NCBI RefSeq assembly: GCF_040702995.1
Contig: NZ_CP159992.1
Coordinates: forward strand, 5,376,001 to 5,440,000
Length of the DNA stretch: 64,000 nucleotides
Source: Paenibacillus sp. AN1007
GTDB lineage: Bacteria > Bacillota > Bacilli > Paenibacillales > Paenibacillaceae
Direction: 5' to 3'
Part shown: positions 34,817 through 43,783 of the stretch, piece after piece
Layout of the letters: the number at the start of each line of letters is the position of its first letter
How positions within the stretch are numbered: the first letter of the stretch is position 1
The notes under the pieces: generated by a model
Database searches by the model: none
The model's input: the letters and a program-made list of their open reading frames with translations, nothing else
What the model was told of the DNA's origin: nothing
Program-made: the position numbers and the translations under genes

Positions 34817-35986
34817 TTAATCATACATCAAAAAGGAGCTGCGCCGTTCCTGCCACTCCTGCTCCTGCTCACGCCAAATCTCCATTAAACCGGACAAGCG
34901 GTCGCCATCACCAATGACTTTGCGAACCTCCACACTGCCAGTGAGCAAATCAATAAAATATCTGGATCCTTTACGCGGAGGCTCAAGCCACTTAAAATGC
35001 TCAGGATATGCAGCAGCTGCTTCGTGCAAAAGCAGCAAACCTGTTTCCACCGAACGAAATTCCTTCTCATTCGTCACAAAAATTCGCACCCCCCCGCACA
35101 GCTCACCTGCGTATTTCGAGAAGGATGGCGTCATATATACCGGGTGAAAACGAACTCCGCGCAATCCATGTGCCTGCATCGCTTCTGCCAACTGCTCGCC
35201 GTTGATCCATGGAGCACCAATCCATTCAAAGGGCCTCGTCGTACCGCGGCCTTCCGACACATTGGTGCCTTCAAACAGACAGGTTCCCGCATATGCCCGC
35301 ACAGTATCTACGGTTGGCATATTCGGTGAAGGCATCATCCAGGGCAGTCCGGTTTCTGAAAACGCCATGCTGCGCTGCCATCCTACCATAGCAATCACTT
35401 CTAATGAACAGGATACGGGAGACTCGGCATTGACGAGCAGGGCCAGCTCACCAATGGTCATACCCGTGCGGATGGGGGTAGTCCAGGCACCTACGAAAGA
35501 TTTAAATCCCTCATGCAGCAAACCACCCTCTACCTCCTTACCGCCAAGCGGATTGGGCCGATCCAGCACCAGCAGACGTTTCCCCGCTTCGCCGCACGCC
35601 TCTATCATCTGAAATAACGTTGAAGCATACGTATAATACCGCACACCCACATCCTGAATATCAAAAACGATCGTATCCACCTCGGCCAGCATGAAAGGCA
35701 GCGGCTTTTTATGTGCACCGTACAGGCTGTATACCGGTATGCCGTACTTGGGATGTACTGAATCCGCAAAAGCTGCACCTGCCTGCAGTTCTCCAGTCAG
35801 CCCATGCTCACATGCGAACAGTGCTGTAAGCCGTGTATCCGCAAGACCAGCACATACATCCACCGTAGACACGAAATCTGATGTGATCCCTGTCGGATTC
35901 GTCACCAAGCCAATGCGTGCACCACCGGATAACCAGGGATGAGCGCCTCCCCCAGCCAGCACATCCGCTCCCGTTTTCACTTTCAT
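34817..35986 (-). CDS. namZ: Exo-beta-N-acetylmuramidase NamZ (GH171, DUF1343)
   Basis: A 389-residue DUF1343 protein like B. subtilis NamZ (YbbC), which cleaves non-reducing-end MurNAc from MurNAc-GlcNAc. Recognisable blocks are GLVTNPTGIT, FACEHGLTGELQAG, DTIVFDIQDVGVRYYTYAST with the conserved Asp pair, and LVLDRPNPLGG. As with NagZ here, there is no signal peptide, in contrast to the exported B. subtilis enzyme. Its ATG overlaps the stop of the upstream YesL-like gene by 4 nt (ATGA), so translation is coupled. Together with NagZ it would degrade MurNAc/GlcNAc oligosaccharides inside the cell. Confidence 0.92.
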   Translation of the reverse strand: MKVKTGADVLAGGGAHPWLSGGARIGLVTNPTGITSDFVSTVDVCAGLADTRLTALFACEHGLTGELQAGAAFADSVHPKYGIPVYSLYGAHKKPLPFMLAEVDTIVFDIQDVGVRYYTYASTLFQMIEACGEAGKRLLVLDRPNPLGGKEVEGGLLHEGFKSFVGAWTTPIRTGMTIGELALLVNAESPVSCSLEVIAMVGWQRSMAFSETGLPWMMPSPNMPTVDTVRAYAGTCLFEGTNVSEGRGTTRPFEWIGAPWINGEQLAEAMQAHGLRGVRFHPVYMTPSFSKYAGELCGGVRIFVTNEKEFRSVETGLLLLHEAAAAYPEHFKWLEPPRKGSRYFIDLLTGSVEVRKVIGDGDRLSGLMEIWREQEQEWQERRSSFLMYD

Positions 35987-36699
35987 GACACATGACCCTC
36001 GCTCAGCCAGCCCGTCTGCTGGTGATCGTTCCCGCTGGACGACGAAACAGCTTCCTCCTCAGGTTCGATCAGATTGAGTGTGACCTTATGCTGATAGATG
36101 GCAAACATGCCTGCAAATAGAGCACCGAAACCCACGACCGTCAGCATCAGCAGTGCCATAAAACACAACGCCTGGAAACAGGCAGCGATTGTATACCCCG
36201 GATAACGGAAGAACAGCTTCACACTTTCACCCATCGCCTGAAGGATACCCATCCCCTTTTGCAGGATAAGCTGCCAGGTGTAGAACTGCGAGATCACCGC
36301 CAAGATGACAAAGAACGTTTGGAACATGCCTACCGCCATGCCCGTCATGCTGCCTTGTCCGCCGTAATACCACCAGGTCGACCAGAGGATGAAACCGAGC
36401 AGCGCAAACAGCAGCCCCGTGACACCACCCGGAAGCAGTCCCTTTAACGCACCTTCCCACAGATCACGCAGCCCATTCCGGCGCTCTTTCCGCTCCAGCC
36501 GGTGATGTACTGCATAACAAACACCGAACAAAAGCGGCATATAGATGACGGCAAGCAGCAGTACGGCCACCGGTATCGGTGCAAACATGAGAATCGGAAT
36601 GAGCAGCACGGAGCTGCCTGCACTGAACAGCGCCACCGGAATAATATCCCGGTAGATCTCCACCCCTGACTTGACCAGCACTTCACTCAGTTTACGCAT
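35983..36699 (-). CDS. YesL/DUF624-like membrane protein
   Basis: A 238-residue membrane protein with five to six hydrophobic segments (IIPVALFSAGSSVLLIPILM; AVLLLAVIYMPLLFGVCYAV; FALLGFILWSTWWYYGG). YesL-type proteins are frequent next to sugar ABC transporters in Bacillota; their job is unknown. The start is set at ATG 36699 because AAGGGAG lies just upstream; an earlier ATG at 36723 has no site. It sits between the ABC ATPase gene (31 nt upstream) and namZ (4-nt overlap). Confidence 0.75.
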   Translation of the reverse strand: MRKLSEVLVKSGVEIYRDIIPVALFSAGSSVLLIPILMFAPIPVAVLLLAVIYMPLLFGVCYAVHHRLERKERRNGLRDLWEGALKGLLPGGVTGLLFALLGFILWSTWWYYGGQGSMTGMAVGMFQTFFVILAVISQFYTWQLILQKGMGILQAMGESVKLFFRYPGYTIAACFQALCFMALLMLTVVGFGALFAGMFAIYQHKVTLNLIEPEEEAVSSSSGNDHQQTGWLSEGHVS

Positions 36700-36730
36700 C
36701 GGTGTTGTTCTCCCTTCTGTCATTCAGCAT

Positions 36731-37840
36731 CTATTCTCGTCCAATCGCCATCTCCGTCTCCGGGTCAAAAAAATGCGCTTTGCGCATATCCAGCACAAAG
36801 GTCTTATCCATACCGACATATGCATGGGTCTCAGGATGAACCTTGGCTGTTACGGTTCGGCTTCCCAGATGGAAGTAAATCAGGTTCTCCGACCCGAGGT
36901 GTTCCACCACCTGAACACGCGCCTGAAGCATGTGATCTTTCGGAATATTAAAGGCTGCATCGTCGCCAAAAATATGTTCCGGACGCAGTCCGAGAATGAC
37001 TCGTTTACCCTGATATGCACTTAACCGGCGCAGCGCATCATCAGGCAGCGTAAAGGAGGCACCTTCCACCTTAACTTCTGTGCCTTCAATATGAGCATCA
37101 ATAAAGTTCATGGCAGGCGAGCCAATAAATCCGGCTACAAACATATTGCGCGGGCTGGCATACAGCTCCTTCGGTGATGCAACCTGCTGGATATCCCCAT
37201 GATTCATAACAACGATCCGTTCCCCAAGCGTCATGGCCTCCACCTGATCATGCGTAACATAAACGATCGTTGCACCCAACCTTTTATGCAGCTCACCCAG
37301 CTCTACACGCATCTGTACACGCAGCTTCGCATCCAGGTTCGAGAGCGGCTCATCGAACAGAAACACCTGCGGATCACGGACAATCGCCCGTCCTACGGCG
37401 ACACGCTGGCGCTGTCCTCCGGACAATTCACGCGGCTTACGCTCCAGCATGGCCTCAAGACCCAGAATGGAGGCAGCGTTCTGTACCTGCTCATCGATAT
37501 AGCTCTTCGGTTTCTTCAGATTCTTCAGGCCGAAGGACAGATTTTCCCGAATGGTCATATGCGGATATAAGGCATAATCCTGAAAGACCATAGCGATATC
37601 GCGATCCTTGGGATGCAGATCATTCACGATCCGATCCCCGATAACGATATCTCCGCTGGTTTGTTTCTCAAGCCCTGCGATCATGCGCAGTGAGGTTGTT
37701 TTACCGCAGCCCGAAGGACCGACAAACACGACAAATTCCTTATCCTCTATAACAAAGTCCGAACCGGCGACTGCCGTGAACGTTCCTTTATGGTCGTCTT
37801 TGAACTCTTTGCGCACTTGGCGAAACTCCACGCGTGCCAT
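36731..37840 (-). CDS. Sugar ABC transporter ATPase, MsmX/UgpC type
   Basis: A 369-residue MalK/UgpC/MsmX-family ATPase. Walker A is GPSGCGKTTS, the ABC signature LSGGQRQRVAVGRA, Walker B VFLFDEPLSNLD and the switch His in YVTHDQVEAM. The C-terminal regulatory TOBE/OB domain covers residues 240-369 (LGLRPEHIFGDDAAF). It energises the permease pair encoded upstream and may serve other importers, as MsmX does in B. subtilis. The start is ATG 37840 behind AAAGGGGG; the open frame reaches 37882. A 40-bp motif shared with two other ABC genes lies 51 nt upstream, suggesting its own promoter. Confidence 0.92.
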   Translation of the reverse strand: MARVEFRQVRKEFKDDHKGTFTAVAGSDFVIEDKEFVVFVGPSGCGKTTSLRMIAGLEKQTSGDIVIGDRIVNDLHPKDRDIAMVFQDYALYPHMTIRENLSFGLKNLKKPKSYIDEQVQNAASILGLEAMLERKPRELSGGQRQRVAVGRAIVRDPQVFLFDEPLSNLDAKLRVQMRVELGELHKRLGATIVYVTHDQVEAMTLGERIVVMNHGDIQQVASPKELYASPRNMFVAGFIGSPAMNFIDAHIEGTEVKVEGASFTLPDDALRRLSAYQGKRVILGLRPEHIFGDDAAFNIPKDHMLQARVQVVEHLGSENLIYFHLGSRTVTAKVHPETHAYVGMDKTFVLDMRKAHFFDPETEMAIGRE

Positions 37841-37891
37841 AGGTTGATCCCCCTTTACATTGTCACTTTCCCAGAAAGGCATGCACTATAT

Positions 37892-37931
37892 AAGTTGAAC
37901 TAAAGATTTTACACAATCCACTCCGATGACA
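37892..37931 (-). promoter_or_regulatory. Conserved 40-bp upstream element, copy B
   Basis: An ungapped 40-nt match to the copies at 41227-41266 and 54671-54710. On the minus strand it begins TGTCATC and ends TTTAGTTCAACTT. It ends 51 nt before the ATPase start codon. Confidence 0.65.
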
Positions 37932-37975
37932 TAACAACCTACCAATCACCGTGATTCCCGTTACCCCTTCTGCCT

Positions 37976-38818
37976 TTACCCCTTCACCGCACCAATCGTA
38001 ATACCTTGAAGGAAGTAACGCTGCAGCGAGAAGAACAATATGATCATCGGTAATGCACCAATGGTAGCCCCTGCCATCATGGCACCGAAGTCGGTGGATT
38101 CAGCAAAAACAAAGGATGCCAGTCCAACCTGAACCGTACGCATTTCATTGGAATTGGTAATCAGGAAAGGCCAGAAAAACTCATTCCACGAGGCGACAAA
38201 AGTGAAAATCGCCAGCACCGCGATTCCCGGTTTTGCCATCGGCAGAATCACCTTCCAGAAGATGCCGAACTCACTGCAGGCATCAATTCGGGCAGCATGA
38301 ATGAGTGAGGTCGGCAGCGTGGACATGAATTGTTTCATCAGAAAAATATTGCCCACACTCACCGCCGCTGGCAGAATAATCGCCGTATACGTATCTCCGA
38401 GATCAAAAACGTTGACCATCAAAATGTAAAGCGGGATCAATGTCACTTGTGCCGGAATCATCATCGTTCCAAGCAGCACCCAGAATACAGCCTGGCTGCC
38501 GGGGAATTTTAATTTAGCAAATGCATATCCCGCCAGAGAGGCGAAGAACACATTGGTTACCGTCAAAATAACGGAGATCAGCAGCGAATTGTAGAGCCAG
38601 CGCCATGCATCCGTTTTGGCAAAAAATCGCTCATACGGCGACATCGACAGCTGCTCTGGAATCATCTGTGGTTTGAACGAAGCCGACATTGTTGTATCCT
38701 GAACGGACCCCACCAGCATCCAGTACATCGGAATAATGGTGATCAGCGCCCAACCTGCCAATAGAACGGATGCGGTCACGAGCAGCATCTTTTTTCGTGT
38801 TGATTTCATACGTTGCAT
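37976..38818 (-). CDS. Sugar ABC transporter permease, MalG type
   Basis: A 280-residue permease with six membrane helices. The EAA loop, the contact site for the ATPase, reads HAARIDACSEFGIFWKVILP. It pairs with the MalF-type permease encoded just upstream and belongs to the carbohydrate uptake CUT1 class. GGGGGTGA precedes the first ATG; a second in-frame ATG at 38809 is possible. Its context, with NagZ, NamZ and MurQ, points to MurNAc- or GlcNAc-containing saccharides as substrate. Confidence 0.9.
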   Translation of the reverse strand: MQRMKSTRKKMLLVTASVLLAGWALITIIPMYWMLVGSVQDTTMSASFKPQMIPEQLSMSPYERFFAKTDAWRWLYNSLLISVILTVTNVFFASLAGYAFAKLKFPGSQAVFWVLLGTMMIPAQVTLIPLYILMVNVFDLGDTYTAIILPAAVSVGNIFLMKQFMSTLPTSLIHAARIDACSEFGIFWKVILPMAKPGIAVLAIFTFVASWNEFFWPFLITNSNEMRTVQVGLASFVFAESTDFGAMMAGATIGALPMIILFFSLQRYFLQGITIGAVKG

Positions 38819-38855
38819 TCACCCCCGGATGCCTAATGAAAGCCTTGGTTAATAC

Positions 38856-39776
38856 CTAATACTCGATATCGCTGGAGAAATATTTGAATTGAATAACGGA
38901 GATGACGATAATAATGACCGCGAGTACAAAGGACTGCGCCGAAGCAAGTCCAAACTCGTAGAACTTGAAGGCCGTCTCATAGATCAGGTAAGCAATCGTT
39001 GTGGTTGCAAAGTTTGGTCCGCCCTGTGTCATCAGATATACGGAGATAAACACCTGAAAGGACGTTATGACTCCAGTCACAAGCAGATAGAGCGTGGTTG
39101 GCTTTAGGAGGGGCCACGTAATCCTGCTAAACTGTGTCCATCCGCTTGCGTGGTCGATATCTGCAGCCTCATACAATGACTTCGGGATCCCCCCCATAGC
39201 CGCGAGATACAGAATAATGCCCGCACCGTGCGACCCGAGCCAGTTCATCAGAATCAGTGAAAAAAGGGCCGTGCCCGACTGGCCAAGCCAGATGACGGGG
39301 TCAAGACCGAAGAAACCGAGGAAGCGATTAAGCAGGCCTGAATCCGTCGGATCAAAGATCGCCAGCCATACGATCGAGATCGTCACTCCCGATGCTACCG
39401 CAGGCAGATAAAGTGTGGCCTTGAAGAACGTCTGCCATTTGCTTTTCATCTGAAAGATGAAATACGAGAGCACAAACGTAATCAGGATGTTAACCGGCAC
39501 TGTTCCCACCGTGAAAATGACCGTATTTTTGATCGACTTCCAGAAGGTTTCGTCCTTCACCAGGCGTTCGTAATTATCCAGCCCCACCCACGTGGAGTTC
39601 ATAATGTTGTATTTTTGGAAACTCATCACAAGAGCCGTCAATACGGGATACAGTGTGAAAATGAGAAACAGCAGGACAGGCGCCAAAATAAACAAATACG
39701 CCCACCCGTAATCTCGCCAGAACCGGACAACCCGGGAATGCCGGGGCGCAGGCTCCGGCGCAAGGGCGGTCTGCAT
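38856..39776 (-). CDS. Sugar ABC transporter permease, MalF type
   Basis: A 306-residue permease with six membrane helices (YLFILAPVLLFLIFTLYPVL). The EAA loop reads YEAADIDHASGWTQFSRITW. The open frame extends upstream to 39887, but AGGAGG 7 nt before ATG 39776 fixes the start there. It follows the binding-protein gene by 43 nt and precedes the second permease by 37 nt, in one operon. Confidence 0.9.
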   Translation of the reverse strand: MQTALAPEPAPRHSRVVRFWRDYGWAYLFILAPVLLFLIFTLYPVLTALVMSFQKYNIMNSTWVGLDNYERLVKDETFWKSIKNTVIFTVGTVPVNILITFVLSYFIFQMKSKWQTFFKATLYLPAVASGVTISIVWLAIFDPTDSGLLNRFLGFFGLDPVIWLGQSGTALFSLILMNWLGSHGAGIILYLAAMGGIPKSLYEAADIDHASGWTQFSRITWPLLKPTTLYLLVTGVITSFQVFISVYLMTQGGPNFATTTIAYLIYETAFKFYEFGLASAQSFVLAVIIIVISVIQFKYFSSDIEY

Positions 39777-39819
39777 GGCGAATCCTCCTCTCCGAATCAA
39801 TGTGTCACTGCGTAGTTGG

Positions 39820-41172
39820 TTATTGTCCGAACATCTGCTGACCTTTGCCTTTAAAATCTTCCGCAATCTGCTCCGGTGTCTTCTCACCCGAGAACAGAGC
39901 CTGAATGTTAGGTTTCACGACCTGTTCCTTGAACTGTTTCTGCTGTGAAGCCTTGTCGATATCCAGCTTGAGCACGACTGGCATTGCGATGTGCTTCGCC
40001 ATCTCTTTGGCTGCATCCAGATTGACCTGCTGTCCCAGTTCCTTGCCTTTGAACAGATCGGCTTGAGATTGTCTTACAAAAGGAAGCGCCAGCTCATTAG
40101 CCGAGTTACCCGCTTTGGCACCACTCAGTGCCTCCATCACGAGGAAGGTATTTTTGGCATGCTGCTCACCTTTGTCCTTCTTCTGTTTGAAAGCCACATA
40201 ACCCTCGCCACCCATAGTCGTGGCCGCAGGTTGATTGTCATTGTGCGGTACAGGCAGCAGTACAAAATCAATTTTCTCCCCCTGCACCTTACCGTCGTCA
40301 ATATCTTTGTTGCGGTTCTGGATCATGACATCATAATAAGGAATCGCCTTCGAGATCATTGCCGTTTCACCTGCATAGAACATGTCTGTACGCTTGGCCG
40401 GAGCAAGTGCAGCCGTTTCCTTCGGCATATATCCCTGATCCATCAGATTTTTGATAAAAGAGAGCGTGTCCAGAATGCGCCCATCGTTCCACTGGAACTT
40501 TCCGGTTTCGTCCAGCACATCAATCATGCCATTGTTACGGGACAGCATTTCGATAAAATCAAGCGAAGTACCGTCTGTCACCAAGGCATATTGTTTACTC
40601 CCGTTATCCAGCGCTTTCGTCAACTTGGCAGCGGCTTCGTTAAACTCGGACCAGGTCCAGCCATTCTTCTGGATGGTCTTCCAATCAATGCCCGCTTCAT
40701 CGAGAATACGTTTGTTACCGCCCCATGCCCACTGGAATTGATAGAGAGGCAGTCCGTATTGTTTCCCTTGAATCTGCCCCAGTTCCAATGTGCCAGGCAG
40801 ATAGTCATCTTTGATCTCAGGAGTCAGATAACTGTCCAGTTCCAGTGCCAGTCCGGTATTCACATACGTACCGTCCACACTATGGAAGTACAGATCCGGC
40901 GGATTACCTGCGTTCAAAGCCACATCGAACTTTTTGGGGCCCTCGGCCCAGGAGAGCATTTCCGTTTTCACGGTAATATTCGGGTGTTCCTTATTGAAAT
41001 CGGCAATCAAGTCCTTCAGTTCATCCTCATACGTGCCATGCACCGGATATGTCCACACCGTTACTGTGTCATTCGCATTGGGATCATTCGATGCCGCTCC
41101 GCCGCTATTGCCGCAGGCTGTGATCCAGACCATCATTAAAACCACTGCCAAAACTAGACCCTTCCTCTTCAT
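39820..41172 (-). CDS. Sugar ABC transporter binding lipoprotein
   Basis: A 450-residue extracellular solute-binding protein of the CUT1 group. The lipoprotein signal runs KRKGLVLAVVLMMVWITACG with the lipobox Cys near residue 20. Family words include TVKTEMLSWAEGPKKFDVAL and GNPPDLYFHSVDGTYVN. AAAGGAG lies 9 nt before ATG 41172; an ATG at 41181 touches that motif and is unlikely. It is the first gene of the importer operon, divergent from murK/murQ. The ligand is not known; the gene set suggests a peptidoglycan-derived amino sugar. Confidence 0.9.
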   Translation of the reverse strand: MKRKGLVLAVVLMMVWITACGNSGGAASNDPNANDTVTVWTYPVHGTYEDELKDLIADFNKEHPNITVKTEMLSWAEGPKKFDVALNAGNPPDLYFHSVDGTYVNTGLALELDSYLTPEIKDDYLPGTLELGQIQGKQYGLPLYQFQWAWGGNKRILDEAGIDWKTIQKNGWTWSEFNEAAAKLTKALDNGSKQYALVTDGTSLDFIEMLSRNNGMIDVLDETGKFQWNDGRILDTLSFIKNLMDQGYMPKETAALAPAKRTDMFYAGETAMISKAIPYYDVMIQNRNKDIDDGKVQGEKIDFVLLPVPHNDNQPAATTMGGEGYVAFKQKKDKGEQHAKNTFLVMEALSGAKAGNSANELALPFVRQSQADLFKGKELGQQVNLDAAKEMAKHIAMPVVLKLDIDKASQQKQFKEQVVKPNIQALFSGEKTPEQIAEDFKGKGQQMFGQ

Positions 41173-41226
41173 ACCCTTCATCTCCTTTGCGTGTCGTCTT
41201 CTCTCATTCCATGACCCCTGCCTTAA

Positions 41227-41266
41227 AAGTGGAACTAAAGGTTATACAAAGTCCAATCTGATGACA
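41227..41266 (-). promoter_or_regulatory. Conserved 40-bp upstream element, copy A
   Basis: A 40-nt ungapped match to copies at 37892-37931 and 54671-54710, ending 54 nt before the binding-protein start codon. Strong positions on the minus strand are TGTCATC at one end and TTTAGTTC at the other. Confidence 0.65.
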
Positions 41267-41450
41267 CGAATCCGAAATCCGCCCCCTTTAAAGATCGACC
41301 TGCTTGGCAAGGCCTAATCTTATTGAATGCAACGTTGACGTTAGCTTAAATAACATCAATCGTATCGAATCCTTCCAAAATTGTTGATTGAATTCATTAT
41401 ATGAGGTGTAAAATAAAAATTCAACAATAATTTTTGTTATAAAATTTAAT

Positions 41451-41479
41451 TTTACTTTTTCATTTTCAGCCTCTATACT
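41451..41479 (+). promoter_or_regulatory. Sigma-A promoter of murK-murQ
   Basis: TTTACT (41451-41456), a 17-nt spacer and TATACT (41474-41479), 39 nt before the murK TTG. The A+T-rich sequence upstream (41385-41450) holds several inverted AAATT/AATTT words that could bind the RpiR regulator. Confidence 0.65.
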
Positions 41480-41518
41480 ATGAAAAAAAGAAAATAAGTC
41501 CTAACGAGGTGAGCACGC

Positions 41519-42490
41519 TTGCGAGTATACGCAGGAATTGATGGAGGCGGTACCAAAACTGATGCAGCAATCATTTCTGAATTCGGGGACATTCTCGGAA
41601 CAGCCCACGGCGGTGCAACGAACCCACATAGCGTGCCGCCTCAAGAAGCTGTAACGGAGTTAAAACGCATCTTGGATCTTCTATTTTCATCCAACATGAA
41701 TTTTTTGTCGTATTGTGAAGGTATATGTCTTGGTATGTCAGGTATTGCCGATGATCAAGAGCGGCAGTGGATTGCTTCTCACGTTCACGACTATATGAGA
41801 AATAAGAAATATAAGTTGGACTCCAGCAGTAATGCTTGTGCGGTCTGGGTTGTCACGGAGGGTGAGATCGCGCTGATGGCTTCAATCGGGCAGCCGCACG
41901 GACTACTTGCCATTTCAGGAACCGGCTCCATCATATATGGCATCACGCCGGAAGGTGAAGTGTACAGAGCAGGCGGGTGGGGACATCTGCTCGGAGACGA
42001 GGGGAGCGGCTATCGGATCGGTCAGCGAACACTGCAGGCAATCATGCAGAGTTATGATGGCGTACTGCCTCCGACGATGCTGACCTCGCTCGTGCAGCAG
42101 GAGCTTCATGTAAAGCATGCACCTGACTTGAAACAGCTTGTCTATAAGCCTGACTGGACCAAATCCAGCACCGCTGCAATTGCTCGCCTGACTATAGAAG
42201 CCGCTTCCGCAGGGGATGAAGCGGCCCGTGTACTTCTTATGGATGAAGCTCGGCTGCTGGCAGATGCAGCCAAAGCACTCATTCGGCGGCATGTTTCATT
42301 TACCAATGCACCTATGGCACTCTCGGGGTCCATCTTCCGCTTCTCTTCCCTGTTTCGGGATACGTATGTGCGCCACCTTACCGAAATATACAACCCACAG
42401 CGGATCATTTTCCAGGAAAACACTCCTGCTCCGGCAGTGGGTGCGGCACAGCTGGCAGCACAAAAATGCCGTCTGGCGGAATCATGCTAA
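41519..42490 (+). CDS. murK: BadF/BcrAD-family amino-sugar kinase, MurK-like
   Basis: A 323-residue kinase of the BadF/BadG/BcrA/BcrD ASKHA family. Phosphate-1 motif YAGIDGGGTKTDAAI, phosphate-2 motif LLAISGTGSIIYG, GGWGHLLGDEGSGYRIG, and an adenosine-type motif MALSGSIFR. Clostridium acetobutylicum MurK of this family phosphorylates MurNAc and GlcNAc; the position directly before murQ supports MurNAc 6-phosphorylation here, replacing the PTS route. It starts at TTG 41519 behind GAGGTGAG. murQ follows 23 nt after its stop. The symbol is inferred from context. Confidence 0.82.
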   Translation: MRVYAGIDGGGTKTDAAIISEFGDILGTAHGGATNPHSVPPQEAVTELKRILDLLFSSNMNFLSYCEGICLGMSGIADDQERQWIASHVHDYMRNKKYKLDSSSNACAVWVVTEGEIALMASIGQPHGLLAISGTGSIIYGITPEGEVYRAGGWGHLLGDEGSGYRIGQRTLQAIMQSYDGVLPPTMLTSLVQQELHVKHAPDLKQLVYKPDWTKSSTAAIARLTIEAASAGDEAARVLLMDEARLLADAAKALIRRHVSFTNAPMALSGSIFRFSSLFRDTYVRHLTEIYNPQRIIFQENTPAPAVGAAQLAAQKCRLAESC

Positions 42491-42513
42491 ACAAGAAAAA
42501 GGAGGGCTCACGG

Positions 42514-43419
42514 ATGAATCATACGCTTAACTCGTTAGTAACGGAACAGCCTAACCCCCAGACAGACCATATCGATCAGCTGCCTTCAGCAGAGATCATG
42601 GAACTCATTAACCGCGAGGACCGGCGGATTGGCGAACTTATTCAGCCGCTGATTCCAGTCATTGCCCAAGCGGCCGATCTCATTGTAGCCCGTTTTCAAT
42701 CCGGTGGAAGATTGTTTTATGTAGGTGCAGGCACAAGCGGTCGTCTGGGCATTCTCGATGCTTCGGAGTGCCCGCCTACCTATGGCACCCCGCCTTCTAT
42801 GGTGCAGGGTATTATCGCGGGAGGATTTCGGGCAGTCAAAGATCCGGTAGAAGGAGCGGAAGACAGTGAGCAGGCCGGAGGAACCGATCTGGAGAATCAT
42901 GGACTGAATGCTAACGACGTTGTGGTCGGCATTGCAGCCAGCGGGCGTACCCCATATGTCATTGGAGCCATGAAGTATGCTCGTCAGATTGGGGCTGTAG
43001 TGATTGGGCTGAGCAACAATTCAGATACGCCTATGAGCTCACTGTCGAATGTGAGCATTGAAGCGGTCATGGGACCGGAAGTGGTGATGGGGTCTACCCG
43101 CATGAAAGCGGGCACCGCACAAAAAATGATTCTGAACATGCTGACAACCACGGCAATGATTCGCCTAGGCAAAGTCTACCGTAATTTCATGGTAGACTTG
43201 AATCCATCCAATGAAAAGCTTGTGCACCGCGCAAAACGCATGATCCAACTGGCAACCGGAGCGAAGGAAAACGAGATTGAACAAGCCTTCACCGAAGCCG
43301 ATGGCCATGTCAAAACAGCCATCGTCATGCTGATGGCTGATGTCGATGCAGCAGAAGCAGCGCGACGCCTGGAGCAGGCAGACGGTTTTGTCCGCCATGC
43401 AATCACCGGCTCAGGCTGA
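42514..43419 (+). CDS. murQ: N-acetylmuramic acid 6-phosphate etherase MurQ
   Basis: A 301-residue SIS-domain etherase that splits MurNAc-6-P into GlcNAc-6-P and D-lactate. The signature GAGTSGRLGILDASECPPT with the catalytic Glu is near residue 80, and GVVIGIAASGRTPYV-type SIS sequence is seen as DVVVGIAASGRTPYVIGAMK. A second signature, VVMGSTRMKAGTAQKMILNM, is intact. GGAGGG precedes ATG 42514; the longer open frame to 42466 overlaps murK and lacks a site. Second gene of the murK-murQ operon. Confidence 0.95.
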   Translation: MNHTLNSLVTEQPNPQTDHIDQLPSAEIMELINREDRRIGELIQPLIPVIAQAADLIVARFQSGGRLFYVGAGTSGRLGILDASECPPTYGTPPSMVQGIIAGGFRAVKDPVEGAEDSEQAGGTDLENHGLNANDVVVGIAASGRTPYVIGAMKYARQIGAVVIGLSNNSDTPMSSLSNVSIEAVMGPEVVMGSTRMKAGTAQKMILNMLTTTAMIRLGKVYRNFMVDLNPSNEKLVHRAKRMIQLATGAKENEIEQAFTEADGHVKTAIVMLMADVDAAEAARRLEQADGFVRHAITGSG

Positions 43420-43705
43420 TAAATCGCCAGCACGTATGTATATGTAGGTTATGTATGCATGTGGGTGTGGGTTAAGAATTGCACATAATAAGCCTGTAAG
43501 ACAATCCTGCTGGCAGACAGCGGTAAGCATGGATAACGAATGCGACTGTCCAGCAGGATGAATAGATAAAAATGGCTTGGACGGACGTAACGATTATCGA
43601 GCGCCGACAAGCTGCATTCAGTATAGAATGAGAGGGGCCACGCCAGAAGGCAGGGCTTCTCTTTGTTTTATTTTCCTATATTAATTCTGTGATTCTCATC
43701 AAAAA
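43420..43705. other. Non-coding stretch after murQ
   Basis: No gene seen. A weak AGAAG-GCAGGG-CTTCT hairpin with T-rich tail at about 43643-43672 may end the murKQ transcript. Confidence 0.4.
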
Positions 43706-43734
43706 AATCCCTATGCTTGTAACCGCAAGGGATT
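43706..43734 (-). terminator. Terminator of the RpiR regulator gene
   Basis: AATCCCT/AGGGATT with inner GC pairing, followed on the minus strand by TTTTTTT (43707-43701). It is 50 nt after the stop. Confidence 0.75.
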
Positions 43735-43783
43735 CTCATCATTTTAAGTTTATGCATAGCACAAGTAACAAGTAACCCGGCAC

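Noticed and set aside
39991..41139. A 382-codon plus-strand frame opposite the sugar-binding protein gene
   Set aside because: Antisense to a well-supported lipoprotein gene; Cys/His-rich composition typical of shadow frames.
41385..41450. Defined RpiR operator upstream of murK
   Set aside because: Several AAATT/AATTT words are present, but the region is so A+T-rich that no single palindrome can be preferred.
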